A DNA stretch of 64,000 nt from Streptomyces sp. cg36 (GTDB taxonomy: Bacteria; Actinomycetota; Actinomycetes; Streptomycetales; Streptomycetaceae). Shown here piece after piece: positions 17,765-27,141 of the stretch. Position 1 is the first letter of the stretch. Every line of letters begins with the position of its first letter. Both the position numbers and the translations under genes were made by a program. Below the pieces are notes generated by a model. It was not told the DNA's origin and searched no databases. It worked only from the letters and a program-made list of their open reading frames with translations. Location of the stretch: NCBI RefSeq assembly GCF_041080675.1, contig NZ_CP163520.1:1860001-1924000 (forward strand). The letters run 5' to 3'.

Positions 17765-18931
17765 TCAGACGACCGTCCAGGCCGCCATCGCCAGGCCCGG
17801 CTCGTTGGTCTTCTGGCGGGTGACCCGCAGCCGCCCGTCGGTGCCGAAGGCGGCCAGGACGACCCGGCCCAGGGCGTCGACGGCCAGCGCCGGGGCGCCC
17901 GCGCAGACCTCGCCGGTGGACGTCCAGACCGCGCCCGCCGACTCGGTCTCGGTGGGGTAGGCGGCGAGGGCGGGGCGGCCGTCGGGGCCGCGCTGGGCCA
18001 TCAGCGTGCAGTCGTGCCCGTCCACGGGCGTGCGCAGCACGGCGACCGGCCCACTGGCAGTGCCGCCCAGCGGCGCGGCCGGGGCGTCGGCGCGGAAGGC
18101 GTGCACGTCCTGCGATCCGGCGTCGCGCCACAGGAAGGTGATGCGGTCCCCGCCGGTCTGCCGGGCGCTGACGGAGCCGTCCTCCACCTGGAGCTTGAGG
18201 TCGGGCACCTGCTCGAACTCGGCGCCGGTCCGCTCCCGGGTCCAGCGCATCACACCCCGCTTGGCGGGGGCCAGCACCTCGATGCGGCCGTCGTCGGCGG
18301 TGCCCGCGCAGATGGTCCCGTACGAGCCGGAGCCCTTGAGGTCCTTCCAGCTGCTCCACTTGCCGGACGGTTCCTGCACGCGCGCGCAGACGCCGCCGCC
18401 CGCGTTGCGGACGAAGACGCTCAGGTTGTCCGAGGAGTCGACCACGGCGGCCGGGTGGCCGGTCTTCGCGGCCCGCTCCTGGTCGCGGTAGGGGGTGCCC
18501 ATCGGGTACCAGTCCTTCACCGGGCGGCCGGTCTGGTACTGGATGGCGTGCACGACGTCCGTCTTGGGCTCACCGGCGGCGGTGGTGACGGTGCGCAGGG
18601 TGAAGAAGTGGACGTACCCGTCGGAGCCCTGGGCGATGGTGAGGCGCGGGTCGAGCCCGGTGGCCGCCACGACCAGCTCGGGGCCGCTCCAGTCGGGCCC
18701 GCCGGGCTCCGTCTCGGTCCAGCGCAGCACTCCCCCGCCGCCCGGGGCGTACGCCGTGAGGCGGCCGTCCTTGCCGCGCAGCAGCCAGCCGGTCACGGCC
18801 GGGCGGCCGTCGGGGGTGGCGGGGGCGGGGACCAGCACCGGCGCGGCAGTGGCGGCGGGTGCGGGTGCGGCGGGCTTCCCGGGTTCCCGGCCCGGCTGCC
18901 CCTTCGAGGTACGCGCAGGCTTGAACGCCAT
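17765..18931 (-). CDS. Conserved hypothetical protein, beta-propeller-like repeats
   Basis: A 388-residue protein with no signal peptide. After a Pro/Ala-rich stretch (about 10-45) it has repeated blade-like segments such as 'GKDGRLTAYAPGGGGVLRW', 'GSDGYVHFF', 'SSDNLSVFVRNAGGGV', 'TADDGRIEVLAPAKRGVMRW' and 'DALGRVVLAAFGTDGRLRV'. The pattern of Gly-Asp turns followed by beta strands resembles PLL/tachylectin-type beta-propellers that bind sugars. The lack of an export signal is unusual for such a lectin, so a cytoplasmic scaffold or a type-VI-like export route cannot be excluded. Function is unknown. It is divergent from the NYN-like gene across a 160-bp promoter region. Confidence 0.7.
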   Translation of the reverse strand: MAFKPARTSKGQPGREPGKPAAPAPAATAAPVLVPAPATPDGRPAVTGWLLRGKDGRLTAYAPGGGGVLRWTETEPGGPDWSGPELVVAATGLDPRLTIAQGSDGYVHFFTLRTVTTAAGEPKTDVVHAIQYQTGRPVKDWYPMGTPYRDQERAAKTGHPAAVVDSSDNLSVFVRNAGGGVCARVQEPSGKWSSWKDLKGSGSYGTICAGTADDGRIEVLAPAKRGVMRWTRERTGAEFEQVPDLKLQVEDGSVSARQTGGDRITFLWRDAGSQDVHAFRADAPAAPLGGTASGPVAVLRTPVDGHDCTLMAQRGPDGRPALAAYPTETESAGAVWTSTGEVCAGAPALAVDALGRVVLAAFGTDGRLRVTRQKTNEPGLAMAAWTVV

Positions 18932-19091
18932 GGCTCACCGACCACCTTTCCCTACCAGATCCGCGATGAGCGGCCGGATGCGACACACCATGAGTCTCCA
19001 GCGACAATAACACTCGGTCCGGGGCCCGGATTTCGCGGGATTTCCCCGTTCCGACGTGCGATTTTCCCGCGTCCCGTGCCACCCTGCCGCC

Positions 19092-19478
19092 ATGGATGGG
19101 ACCTCGCTGGTGATCGTGGACGCGGCCAATGTGGTGGGCTCGGTTCCGGACGGCTGGTGGCGCGACCGCAAGGGCGCCGCGGAGCGGCTGCGCGACCGGC
19201 TCACGGAGTACGCGCGGACGGGCCTGCCGGGCGCTCCGGGCCCCGTGGAGCTGGTCCTGGTGGTCGAGGGCGCGGCCCGGGGCGTGACGGGGGTGCCGGG
19301 GGTGCGGGTGGCGGCGGCGCCGGGCAGCGGGGACGACCTGATCGTGGAGCTGGCGGCCGGGCGCGCACCGGACCGGCCCTGTCTGGTGGTGACGGCCGAC
19401 CGCGAGCTGCGCCGCCGGGTGGAGGCGGTGGGGGCGCGGTGCACGGGGCCGCGCGCGGTGCGTCAGCCCGGCGGCTGA
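19092..19478 (+). CDS. NYN/PIN-like domain protein
   Basis: A 128-residue protein from ATG 19092. The start 'MDGTSLVIVDAANVVGSVPDGWWRDR' carries the conserved N-terminal Asp-x-x-N of NYN/YacP-type PIN nucleases. 'SGDDLIVELAAG' and 'LVVTADRELRRRVEAVGA' supply the further acidic residues of the metal site. Such domains act as RNases; the substrate here is unknown. The 3' end overlaps the convergent glycosyltransferase gene by 16 bases. Confidence 0.75.
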   Translation: MDGTSLVIVDAANVVGSVPDGWWRDRKGAAERLRDRLTEYARTGLPGAPGPVELVLVVEGAARGVTGVPGVRVAAAPGSGDDLIVELAAGRAPDRPCLVVTADRELRRRVEAVGARCTGPRAVRQPGG

Positions 19479-20980
19479 GCGCGTACGTACAGGACCGCGC
19501 CGTCGACCCTGCGGGCCAGCGGCGCGTAGTGGGCGGCGAGCAGCCGGCGCAGGCTGGGCAGCCGGTCGGGGGCGTAGGGCTTGCCCCGGGAGTCGTCGAC
19601 GATCAGCGCCGGCGGGCGGGCCGCCAGCTCGGTGCGGAAGACCGGCCAGGTGCCCGCCACCGCGTACTTCTCGCCGACCTGGGGGCCGTCGCGGCCCCCG
19701 CTGTAGTTGGTGAGCAGCCCGGCGGTCAGATAGCGGGTGGCGGGGGCGCGCCCGGCCAGCCAGTACGTCTCGGGGTGTATGCCCCACACCAGGACGCGGT
19801 CGTGCGGCGCGGAGCGGGCGCGCACGGCGGCGGCGAGCCGTTCGGCGTGGGCCAGTTCGGGGCGCGGCGCGAGCAGGCCCCAGCCGAGGAAGAGCGCGCA
19901 GGCGCAGACCGACGCCCCCAGCGCCCGGTGCAGCCGGTGCGGCGGCAGGATCTGGAGCGCCCCGGCGGCGAGCAGGACCAGCGGCGGGACGAGCTGGAGG
20001 TAGTAGTGGCCGAAGAAGTGGAAGCCGGTCAGGACCGCCCCGGCCGAGGAGGCGAGCCACAGCCAGAGGTCCGCGGCGCCGGTGCGGGCGATCCGCAGCA
20101 CCCGCACCACCGGCGGCACGATCCCGGCGCAGGCGAGGGCGAGCAGGGCGGTGTTGGCCAACCCCCTCGCCAGGACGTGGAGTTCGGATCCGGTGAAGGA
20201 GGCGTACGCGGCGGAGCCGGTGACCGTCCAGAACAGGAACCGGGCCGGGCCGGTGACCAGCGCACCGAGCAGCACCGGGCCGCACAGTCCCGCGCAGGCG
20301 CGCAGCAGGGCGGCGCGGCGGCGCGGGGCCGTGCGCCACAGCAGCCAGAGCACCGGGAGCAGCGCGGCGCCGCCGGTCTGCTTGGTGAGGAGGGCCCCGG
20401 CGACGGCGAGTCCGGCGCGCGCCCACTGGGCGCGGTCCGCGCAGCGCACGGCCGCCGCCGTGAACGGCAGCATGAACACCTCGAAGGTGGCGGCCTGCGC
20501 GTCCTCGGGGTTGAGGCCGGTGGAGACGAGCAGGTGCAGGATCCCGGCGGCGGCCCCGGCCCGGTCGCCCCAGCGGCGGCGGGCGAGGGAGGCGAGGAGC
20601 GCCGCGGTGAGCAGCTGGGCGGCCACGGCCGCGAGCCGCAGCGGGCCGAGCGAGGTGTCGCCGAAGAGCGCGAAGGCGCCCTCGTAGAGCCAGGGCAGCA
20701 GCGGGGGCTTGCGGTCGACGACCGTGTCGTACAGGGCTCCCCCGGCGGCGAGTTGGCGGGCCTGGACGGCGAGGTAGCCCTCGTCGGGGCTCCACAGGGG
20801 GTGCCGGAAGGAGGGCAGCCGGGTCAGCAGGGCGAGCGCGGCCAGCGCGGGAAGCAGCCGCGTCCAGTACCCGGCGCGCCGGCCCGGCTCCGGTTCCGTA
20901 CGCGGCCGGGGCACCCGTGACGCGCGTACGGAGCGTGGTCCGGCGGTCGGGACGGCGAGCGTTTGGTGCACACGGGGCAC
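19463..20980 (-). CDS. Polytopic membrane glycosyltransferase, GT39/ArnT-like
   Basis: A 505-residue integral membrane protein with roughly ten hydrophobic segments. The first outer loop has 'HPLWSPDEGYLAVQARQLAAG', with the acidic pair typical of GT-C enzymes that take sugar from a polyprenyl phosphate (GT39, ArnT-like). The soluble C-terminal part ('VDDSRGKPYAPDRLPSLRRLLAAHY') would lie outside the membrane. By family it transfers a sugar, often mannose, to protein or lipid on the outer face. The start at GTG/ATG near 20980 is tentative. The 3' end overlaps the NYN gene. Confidence 0.75.
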   Translation of the reverse strand: MPRVHQTLAVPTAGPRSVRASRVPRPRTEPEPGRRAGYWTRLLPALAALALLTRLPSFRHPLWSPDEGYLAVQARQLAAGGALYDTVVDRKPPLLPWLYEGAFALFGDTSLGPLRLAAVAAQLLTAALLASLARRRWGDRAGAAAGILHLLVSTGLNPEDAQAATFEVFMLPFTAAAVRCADRAQWARAGLAVAGALLTKQTGGAALLPVLWLLWRTAPRRRAALLRACAGLCGPVLLGALVTGPARFLFWTVTGSAAYASFTGSELHVLARGLANTALLALACAGIVPPVVRVLRIARTGAADLWLWLASSAGAVLTGFHFFGHYYLQLVPPLVLLAAGALQILPPHRLHRALGASVCACALFLGWGLLAPRPELAHAERLAAAVRARSAPHDRVLVWGIHPETYWLAGRAPATRYLTAGLLTNYSGGRDGPQVGEKYAVAGTWPVFRTELAARPPALIVDDSRGKPYAPDRLPSLRRLLAAHYAPLARRVDGAVLYVRAQPPG

Positions 20981-21054
20981 GCTATCCGGCCCCGCGCTTC
21001 CCTCCGAAGAGGGACATACGGGGCCGTTGAATCAACTCCGGGAACCTGCCGCCG

Positions 21055-22530
21055 TCACTCCGCGTTGATACGGCTGTGGGTGCGGCCGTACAGGAAGTAG
21101 ACGACGAAGCCGATCGCCATCCAGATGCCGAACCGCAGCCAGGTCTCGGCGGGCAGGTTGAGCATCAGCCACAGCGAGGCGGCCACCGACAGGATCGGCA
21201 CCCAGGGCACCAGCGGGGTGCGGAAGGCGCGGTGCAGATCGGGGCGGGTGCGCCGCAGGATGATGACGCTGATGGCGACGACGACGAAGGCGAAGAGGGT
21301 GCCGATGTTGACCAGTTCGGCGAGCTCGCTGAGGCTGGTGAAGCCCGCCAGAATCGCGATGATCACGCCGAGCAGGATGGTCGGCCGGTGCGGGGTGCGG
21401 TACTTGGGGTGGACGTGGCAGAAGAACCGGGGCAGCAGCCCGTCCCGGCTCATCGCGAAGAAGACCCGGGTCTGGCCGAGCAGCAGGATCATGCAGACGG
21501 TGGTGAGGCCGACGGCGGCCCCGAAGCTGATGACGCCCGAGAAGAAGGGGTGCCCGGTGGCCTTGAAGGCGTCGGCGAGCGGGGCGTCGATGGAGAGCTC
21601 GGTGTAGTGCTGCATCCCGGTCACCACGATCGAGACGGCGACGTAGAGCGCGGTGCAGATGAAGAGCGAGCCGAGGATGCCGCGCGGCATGTCGCGCTGC
21701 GGGTTGCGGGTCTCCTCGGCGGCGGTCGCCACGATGTCGAAGCCGATGAAGGCGAAGAAGACGACGGAGGCGGCGGTGAAGATGCCCATCACGCCGAAGT
21801 TGGTGGGCGCGTACCCCGACATCAGCTCGATCAGCGGCGCCTTGAGGCTGCCGCCCGCCTCCTGCGGCTGGGCCTTGGGGATGAACGGCTTGTAGTTGTC
21901 GGACTTGATAAAGAAGGCGCCCGCGATAATCACGATCAGGACGACGGTGACCTTGATGGCGACGACGACCGTGGTGACGCGCGCGGAGAGCTTCATGCCG
22001 AAGACCAGGATGGCGGTCAGCAGCAGGACCAGGGCGGCGGCGAGGATGTCGAAGCCGAAGCCGTGGGCGCCCTCGCGCCCGGACAGCGCCTCGGGCAGGT
22101 GCCAGCCCGCGTTGTCGAGCAGCGAGCGCACATAGCCCGACCAGCCGACGGCGACCACGGCGGTGCCGAGGGCGAATTCGAGGACCAGGTCCCACCCGAT
22201 GGTCCAGGCGGGGAGCTCGCCGAGCGAGGCGTACGAGAACGTGTAGGCCGACCCGGCCACCGGGACCGTCGAGGCGAACTCGGCGTAGCAGAGCGCCGCC
22301 AGCGCGCAGACGACGCCGGCGGCCACGAACGCGAGCGCGACCGCCGGTCCGGCGTTCTCCTTGGCCACCTTGCCGGTGAGGACGAAGATGCCGGTGCCGA
22401 TGATGACACCGACGCCGAACACCGTCAGGTCCAGCACCGACAGCGACTTCTTGAGGGCGTGCTCCGGCTCCTCCGTGTCCGCGATGGACTTCTCAATAGA
22501 TTTGGTCCGAAACAGACCGGTACCAGCCAC
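21055..22530 (-). CDS. APC-family amino acid permease, cationic amino acid transporter-like
   Basis: A 491-residue transporter with 12 predicted membrane helices. The N-terminal helix 'LDLTVFGVGVIIGTGIFVLTGK' contains the substrate-binding GTGIF loop of APC permeases, and 'AFIGFDIVATAAEETRNPQRDMP' is the CAT-type helix-6/loop motif. It imports amino acids with protons; the substrate is not determined by sequence. I prefer GTG 22530, eight bases after GGAGG; the GTG at 22539 abuts the ribosome site and is unlikely. It lies downstream of dxs on the same strand but behind a strong terminator. Confidence 0.88.
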   Translation of the reverse strand: MAGTGLFRTKSIEKSIADTEEPEHALKKSLSVLDLTVFGVGVIIGTGIFVLTGKVAKENAGPAVALAFVAAGVVCALAALCYAEFASTVPVAGSAYTFSYASLGELPAWTIGWDLVLEFALGTAVVAVGWSGYVRSLLDNAGWHLPEALSGREGAHGFGFDILAAALVLLLTAILVFGMKLSARVTTVVVAIKVTVVLIVIIAGAFFIKSDNYKPFIPKAQPQEAGGSLKAPLIELMSGYAPTNFGVMGIFTAASVVFFAFIGFDIVATAAEETRNPQRDMPRGILGSLFICTALYVAVSIVVTGMQHYTELSIDAPLADAFKATGHPFFSGVISFGAAVGLTTVCMILLLGQTRVFFAMSRDGLLPRFFCHVHPKYRTPHRPTILLGVIIAILAGFTSLSELAELVNIGTLFAFVVVAISVIILRRTRPDLHRAFRTPLVPWVPILSVAASLWLMLNLPAETWLRFGIWMAIGFVVYFLYGRTHSRINAE

Positions 22531-22615
22531 CTTGTGCACCTCCGCTAGCTCATGTCCCCGACATGATCGGGACGAGTGGCGGTACGGGTACCGGGCGGCG
22601 GCCGGAATTCACGCG

Positions 22616-22662
22616 AACGGGCCGGTCCAACCACCCGTACAGGGCGATCGGACCGGCCCGTT
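22616..22662 (-). terminator. Terminator of dxs
   Basis: A perfect 13-bp inverted repeat AACGGGCCGGTCC / GGACCGGCCCGTT with a 21-nt loop begins 20 bases downstream of the dxs stop. Confidence 0.75.
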
Positions 22663-22682
22663 GACCGGTCGTGCGGCGCGCG

Positions 22683-24596
22683 TCAGTCGCGCGCGGGCTC
22701 CACGGCGCTCTCGCTCTCCACCCCGGCGAGCTTGGCGACCAGGCCGGTGACCTGGCGCGCGATGTCCGGCGCGGTCAGCCCGATCTCGGCCATGACCTCC
22801 TTGCGGGAGGCGTGGTCGAGGAAGCGCGGCGGGATGCCGAAGTCCCGCAGCGGCACGTCCACGCCCGCGTCGCGCAGCGCCTGGGCGACGGCCGAGCCGA
22901 CACCGCCGACGCGGCTGTTGTCCTCGACGGTGACGACGACCCGGTGCGTCTCGGCGAGCGGCGCCAGCGCCTCGTCGACCGGCTTGACCCAGCGCGGGTC
23001 GACCACGGTGGTGGAGATGCCCTGCGCGTCGAGCAGGTCGGCGATCTCCAGGCACATCGGGGCGAGCGCGCCCACCGAGACCAGCAGGACGTCCGGGCGC
23101 TCCGCCCGGGCCTCGCGCAGCACGTCCATGCCGCCGATCCGGCCGACCGCCTGGACCGCCGGGCCGACCGCGCCCTTGGAGAAGCGGACCACGGTCGGGG
23201 CGTCCTCGACGGCGACGGCCTCGCGCAGCTGGGCGCGCACCTGGTCGGCGTCGCGCGGGGCGGCGATCCGCAGGCCGGGGACGACCTGGAGGATCGACAT
23301 GTCCCACATGCCGTTGTGCGAGGCGCCGTCCGTGCCGGTGACCCCGGCCCGGTCCAGGACGAAGGTGACGCCGCACTTGTGCAGGGCCACGTCCATCAGG
23401 ACCTGGTCGAAGGCGCGGTTGAGGAAGGTCGCGTAGACGGCGAAGACGGGGTGCAGCCCGCCGGTGGCCAGGCCCGCCGCGGAGACCGCCGCGTGCTGCT
23501 CGGCGATGCCCACGTCGTAGACCCGCTCCGGGAACGCCTTGGCGAACTTGTCGAGGCCGACCGGCTGGAGCATGGCCGCGGTGATCGCGACGATGTCCTC
23601 GCGCTCCTTGCCGAGCTTGACCATCTCCTCGCCGAAGACCGAGGTCCAGTCGAGGCCCGAGGTCGACACGGGCAGACCGGTGTCCGGGTGGATCTTGCCC
23701 ACGGCGTGGAAGCGGTCGGCCTCGTCGGCCAGGGCGGGCTGGTAGCCGCGGCCCTTCTCGGTGAGGCAGTGCACGATGACCGGGCCGCCGAAGCGCTTGG
23801 CGCGGGTCAGCGCGGACTCCAGGGCCTCGATGTCGTGGCCGTCGATCGGGCCGACGTACTTCAGGCCCAGGTCCTCGAACATGCCCTGCGGGGCGATGAA
23901 GTCCTTCAGCCCCTTCTTGGCGCCGTGCAGCGTCTCGTACAGCGGCCTGCCGACGACCGGGGTGCGCTCCAGGAGGTCCTTGCCCTTGGCCAGGAAGCGC
24001 TCGTAGCCGTCGGTGGTGCGCAGGGTCGCCAGATGGTTGGCGAGGCCGCCGATGGTCGGCGCGTAGGAGCGCTCGTTGTCGTTGACGACGATGACCAGCG
24101 GGCGGTCCTTGGCGGCGGCGATGTTGTTCAGCGCCTCCCAGGCCATGCCGCCGGTGAGCGCGCCGTCACCGATCACCGCGACGACGTGGTCGTCCTTCTT
24201 CAGGACCTCGTTGGCCTTGGCCAGGCCGTCGGCCCAGCCCAGCACGGTGGAGGCGTGGCTGTTCTCGATCACGTCGTGGTCGGACTCGGCCTGCGAGGGG
24301 TAGCCGGAGAGGCCGCCCTTCATCTTCAGCTTGGAGAAGTCCTGGCGGCCGGTGAGGAGCTTGTGCACATAGCTCTGGTGGCCGGTGTCCCACAGGACCC
24401 GGTCCCTGGGCGACTCGAAGACGCGGTGCAGCGCGATGGTGAGCTCCACGACCCCCAGGTTGGGGCCCAGGTGCCCGCCGGTCTTGGAGACCGCGTCCAC
24501 GAGAAAGGTCCGGATCTCAGCGGCCAGCTGGTCCAGCTGCTCCGGGCTGAGCCGGTCGAGATCGCGCGGTCCCCTGATACGGGTAAGCAGCGGCAC
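22683..24596 (-). CDS. dxs: 1-deoxy-D-xylulose-5-phosphate synthase
   Basis: A 637-residue ThDP enzyme that condenses pyruvate and glyceraldehyde 3-phosphate to DXP, the entry step of the MEP isoprenoid pathway. The start is GTG 24596, set by AAGGAGG. Family motifs are '[18 protein letters not shown]', the ThDP motif '[18 protein letters not shown]', '[16 protein letters not shown]', and the transketolase Glu in '[16 protein letters not shown]'. It is monocistronic between tandem terminators of xylH and its own terminator. Confidence 0.96.
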   Translation of the reverse strand: MPLLTRIRGPRDLDRLSPEQLDQLAAEIRTFLVDAVSKTGGHLGPNLGVVELTIALHRVFESPRDRVLWDTGHQSYVHKLLTGRQDFSKLKMKGGLSGYPSQAESDHDVIENSHASTVLGWADGLAKANEVLKKDDHVVAVIGDGALTGGMAWEALNNIAAAKDRPLVIVVNDNERSYAPTIGGLANHLATLRTTDGYERFLAKGKDLLERTPVVGRPLYETLHGAKKGLKDFIAPQGMFEDLGLKYVGPIDGHDIEALESALTRAKRFGGPVIVHCLTEKGRGYQPALADEADRFHAVGKIHPDTGLPVSTSGLDWTSVFGEEMVKLGKEREDIVAITAAMLQPVGLDKFAKAFPERVYDVGIAEQHAAVSAAGLATGGLHPVFAVYATFLNRAFDQVLMDVALHKCGVTFVLDRAGVTGTDGASHNGMWDMSILQVVPGLRIAAPRDADQVRAQLREAVAVEDAPTVVRFSKGAVGPAVQAVGRIGGMDVLREARAERPDVLLVSVGALAPMCLEIADLLDAQGISTTVVDPRWVKPVDEALAPLAETHRVVVTVEDNSRVGGVGSAVAQALRDAGVDVPLRDFGIPPRFLDHASRKEVMAEIGLTAPDIARQVTGLVAKLAGVESESAVEPARD

Positions 24597-24724
24597 CCGT
24601 GCCTCCTTGCATCCGTGCTGGTCGAGCATGCCGATTCCGCCGAGTCTAATGTTCCGCTCGCGACGGCGGTCATCGGGCGGTGGGTTCCGCGTCACGCGAA
24701 TGGCCGACATCCGCGCCCGCGCAC

Positions 24725-24797
24725 GGACGTGCCCGGCGCCGCCAGGGGCACCGGGCACGTCCGGGGTTCCGCCCGTGCGCCGCAAGGGGCGCACGGG
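24725..24797 (-). terminator. Tandem hairpins downstream of xylH
   Basis: Two separate stems lie in the 216-bp gap between xylH and dxs. The nearer one (24772-24797, CCCGTGCGCC / GGCGCACGGG) starts 16 bases after the xylH stop. The second (24725-24762, 12-bp stem with 14-nt loop) follows 10 bases later. Confidence 0.7.
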
Positions 24798-24812
24798 GGT
24801 GCGGGCCGCGGG

Positions 24813-26144
24813 TCAGGCGCGACCTGCGGACTTCTGGGTCTTGCGGGTGACCGCGTCGATCACGACGGTCGCCAGCAGTACGCCACCCGTGATCATGTAC
24901 TGGATCGGGGAGGCGATGCCCTGGAGGGCCAGGCCGTACTGGATCGAGGTGATGACCAGCACACCCAGGAGCGCGTTCCAGGTGCGGCCCCGGCCGCCGA
25001 AGAGGCTGGTGCCGCCGATGACGGCCGCCGCGATGGCGTTCATCAGGAGCTCGCCGGAGCCCGCGCCCTGGTTGGCCGCGGTGATCTTGGAGGCGAGGAA
25101 GAGGCCGCCGATGGCGGCGAAGGTGCCGGAGATCGCGTAGATGGAGGTGCGGATCATCACGACGTTGATGCCGGCCCGGCGGGACGCCTCGATGGAGCCG
25201 CCGAGCGCGAAGACCTTGCGGCCGTACGCGGTGCGCCGCAGGACGAAGTCGGTGATCACCAGGACCGCCAGGAAGAGCACCACCGCGAGCGGGAGGCCCT
25301 TGTACTGGTTGTAGACCGCGGCCACGCCGAACGCGGGGATCGCGAGCAGCACCGTGCGCAGCACGATCTCGCTGAGCGGGCGCGAGGGGACACCGGCCGC
25401 CTCGCGGCGCCGGGCGTCGAAGAAGGCGGTGAGGAAGAACCCCGCCACCGCGACCACGGCCAGGCCGTAGGCCGCCGCCACATCGCTGAAGTAGTAGCTG
25501 GTCAGCTTGGCGACCAGGCCCTCGGAGTCCAGGTTGATCGTGCCGTTGCTGCCCAGGATCTGGAGCATGAAGCCGTTCCAGAACAGCAGGCCGGCCAGGG
25601 TCACCGCGAAGGCGGGCACGCCGATCTTGGCGAAGACGAAGCCGTGGATGGCGCCGGCGGCGGTGCCGGTGAGGACGGCCAGGACCAGGGCGAGCCACTC
25701 GGCCATGCCGTGGGTGACGTTCAGGACCGCGAAGGTGGCGCCCGCGACACCGCTGACCGAGCCGACCGACAGGTCGATCTCGCCGAGCAGCAGGACGAAG
25801 ACGATACCGGTGGCGATCATGCCCGTGCCGACCATGGCGACGGAGATGTCGGAGAGGTTTCCGGCGGTCAGGAAGTTGGAGTTCAGGCTCTGGAAGATCG
25901 CCATGATGACGATCAGGCCGACGACGACCGGCAGCGACCCGAGGTCGCCCGCCTTCATCTTCCGCTTGAACTCCGACAGGTACCCGGCGAAGCCCTGCTC
26001 GCGCACCAGCAGGCGCGGGTCGACGGCTGCCGCGGCGCCGGAGGCGGCGGGCGGCGCGTCCACGGGGTCCTCGTGGGGCTTGTCCAGCTGGATCGGCTCG
26101 GCCGGGGCGGCCTTGTCGGCGGGGGAGGTCTTGTCGGTGCTCAC
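24813..26144 (-). CDS. xylH: Xylose ABC transporter permease XylH
   Basis: A 443-residue membrane protein of the RbsC/XylH family with about ten helices and a hydrophilic N-terminal tail of roughly 60 residues. The motif 'LLGEIDLSVGSVSGVAGA' is the family signature. It forms the membrane channel with the XylG ATPase and the XylF binding protein. Start GTG 26144 overlaps the xylG stop in GTGA, with GGAGG inside the end of xylG, so the two are coupled. The context beside rok7B7 and xylF matches the known Streptomyces xylose importer. Confidence 0.92.
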   Translation of the reverse strand: MSTDKTSPADKAAPAEPIQLDKPHEDPVDAPPAASGAAAAVDPRLLVREQGFAGYLSEFKRKMKAGDLGSLPVVVGLIVIMAIFQSLNSNFLTAGNLSDISVAMVGTGMIATGIVFVLLLGEIDLSVGSVSGVAGATFAVLNVTHGMAEWLALVLAVLTGTAAGAIHGFVFAKIGVPAFAVTLAGLLFWNGFMLQILGSNGTINLDSEGLVAKLTSYYFSDVAAAYGLAVVAVAGFFLTAFFDARRREAAGVPSRPLSEIVLRTVLLAIPAFGVAAVYNQYKGLPLAVVLFLAVLVITDFVLRRTAYGRKVFALGGSIEASRRAGINVVMIRTSIYAISGTFAAIGGLFLASKITAANQGAGSGELLMNAIAAAVIGGTSLFGGRGRTWNALLGVLVITSIQYGLALQGIASPIQYMITGGVLLATVVIDAVTRKTQKSAGRA

Positions 26145-26920
26145 TTCTGAACCTCCGCGTTGCGCGCCGCACGGCGGGTCACGGCGTTGTCCGTGGCGCC
26201 GGTGATGGCGGAGATGATCTCTTCCTGCGAGGTGGTCTTGACGTCGAAGACCCCGTTGTTGCGCCCCAGGCGCAGGACGGCGACCTTGTCGGCGACGGCC
26301 TTCACATCGGCCATGTTGTGGCTGATGAGGATGACCGCGTGGCCGCGCTCGCGCAGCCGCTCGACCAGGTCGAGGACCTGCGCGGTCTGCTCGACGCCGA
26401 GGGCCGCGGTGGGCTCGTCGAGGATGACGAGCTTGGGCTCGCCCAGCATCGAGCGGGCGATGGCCACGGTCTGGCGCTGGCCGCCGGAGAGCGAGGCGAT
26501 CGGGATGCGCACGCTGGGGATGCGGATCGACAGCGTGGTGAGCAGCTCGCGCGAGCGGCGCTCCATCTCGACCTCGTCCAGGATGCCGCGCTTGCGCAGC
26601 TCCCGGCCCAGGTAGAGGTTGCCGACGACGTCGATGTTGTCGCACAGCGCGAGGTCCTGGTAGACGGTCGCGATGCCCAGGCTCTGGGCGTCGTGCGGCT
26701 TGCCGATCGAGACGGCCTTGCCCTCCCACTCGATGACTCCGTCATCGATGGGGTGAACACCTGCGATCGTCTTGACGAGCGTGGACTTTCCGGCGCCGTT
26801 GTCGCCCACCAGGGCGACCACTTCACCGGCGTGGACCTCAAGCTCTACGTCGGTGAGCGCCTGAACGGCACCGAACCGCTTGGAGACCCCGCGCAACGCC
26901 AGCACGGGCGTAGCGGACAC
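26141..26920 (-). CDS. xylG: Xylose ABC transporter ATPase XylG (single-domain)
   Basis: A 259-residue ABC ATPase with Walker A 'GDNGAGKSTLV', signature 'LSGGQRQTVAIARSM' and Walker B 'LVILDEPTAALG'. It energises xylose uptake. It has one nucleotide-binding domain, whereas E. coli XylG carries two in about 510 residues; the single-domain form is common in actinobacterial relatives, and it probably works as a homodimer. I chose GTG 26920, nine bases after GAAGGAG; the ATG at 26929 abuts that site. A stem-loop lies in the 221-bp gap to xylF. Confidence 0.92.
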   Translation of the reverse strand: MSATPVLALRGVSKRFGAVQALTDVELEVHAGEVVALVGDNGAGKSTLVKTIAGVHPIDDGVIEWEGKAVSIGKPHDAQSLGIATVYQDLALCDNIDVVGNLYLGRELRKRGILDEVEMERRSRELLTTLSIRIPSVRIPIASLSGGQRQTVAIARSMLGEPKLVILDEPTAALGVEQTAQVLDLVERLRERGHAVILISHNMADVKAVADKVAVLRLGRNNGVFDVKTTSQEEIISAITGATDNAVTRRAARNAEVQK

Positions 26921-27022
26921 GTGAACCATCTCCTTCGCCGCCTGACCGGCGGGGGATACCGCGCCCGGAGGAGGCGGGCGCGGAGGTCGAGCAGAAGAGA
27001 ACGGGGAGAAGAAGCGTTCCGT

Positions 27023-27071
27023 CCGGCACCCCGCCCGATAGCGGGGGCTGAGAAGGAGGGCGGGGTGCCGG
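27023..27071 (-). promoter_or_regulatory. Stem-loop between xylF and xylG
   Basis: A perfect 14-bp stem CCGGCACCCCGCCC / GGGCGGGGTGCCGG with a 21-nt loop sits 70 bases after the xylF stop. In binding-protein operons such a hairpin commonly stops part of the transcripts or protects the upstream mRNA, giving more XylF than XylGH. That role is inferred. Confidence 0.55.
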
Positions 27072-27141
27072 AGGGGCTTCGGGGGCCGGGACCGGGTGTA
27101 CGGGAGGAGATCCTCGTACGGGCGGGGTCCCGGCGGCAGGA

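Noticed and set aside
22671..26150. Very long open frame on the + strand opposite dxs and xylH
   Set aside because: Composition is His/Arg/Gly/Asp-rich, as expected for the complement of GC-rich genes; dxs and xylH on the other strand have clear families.
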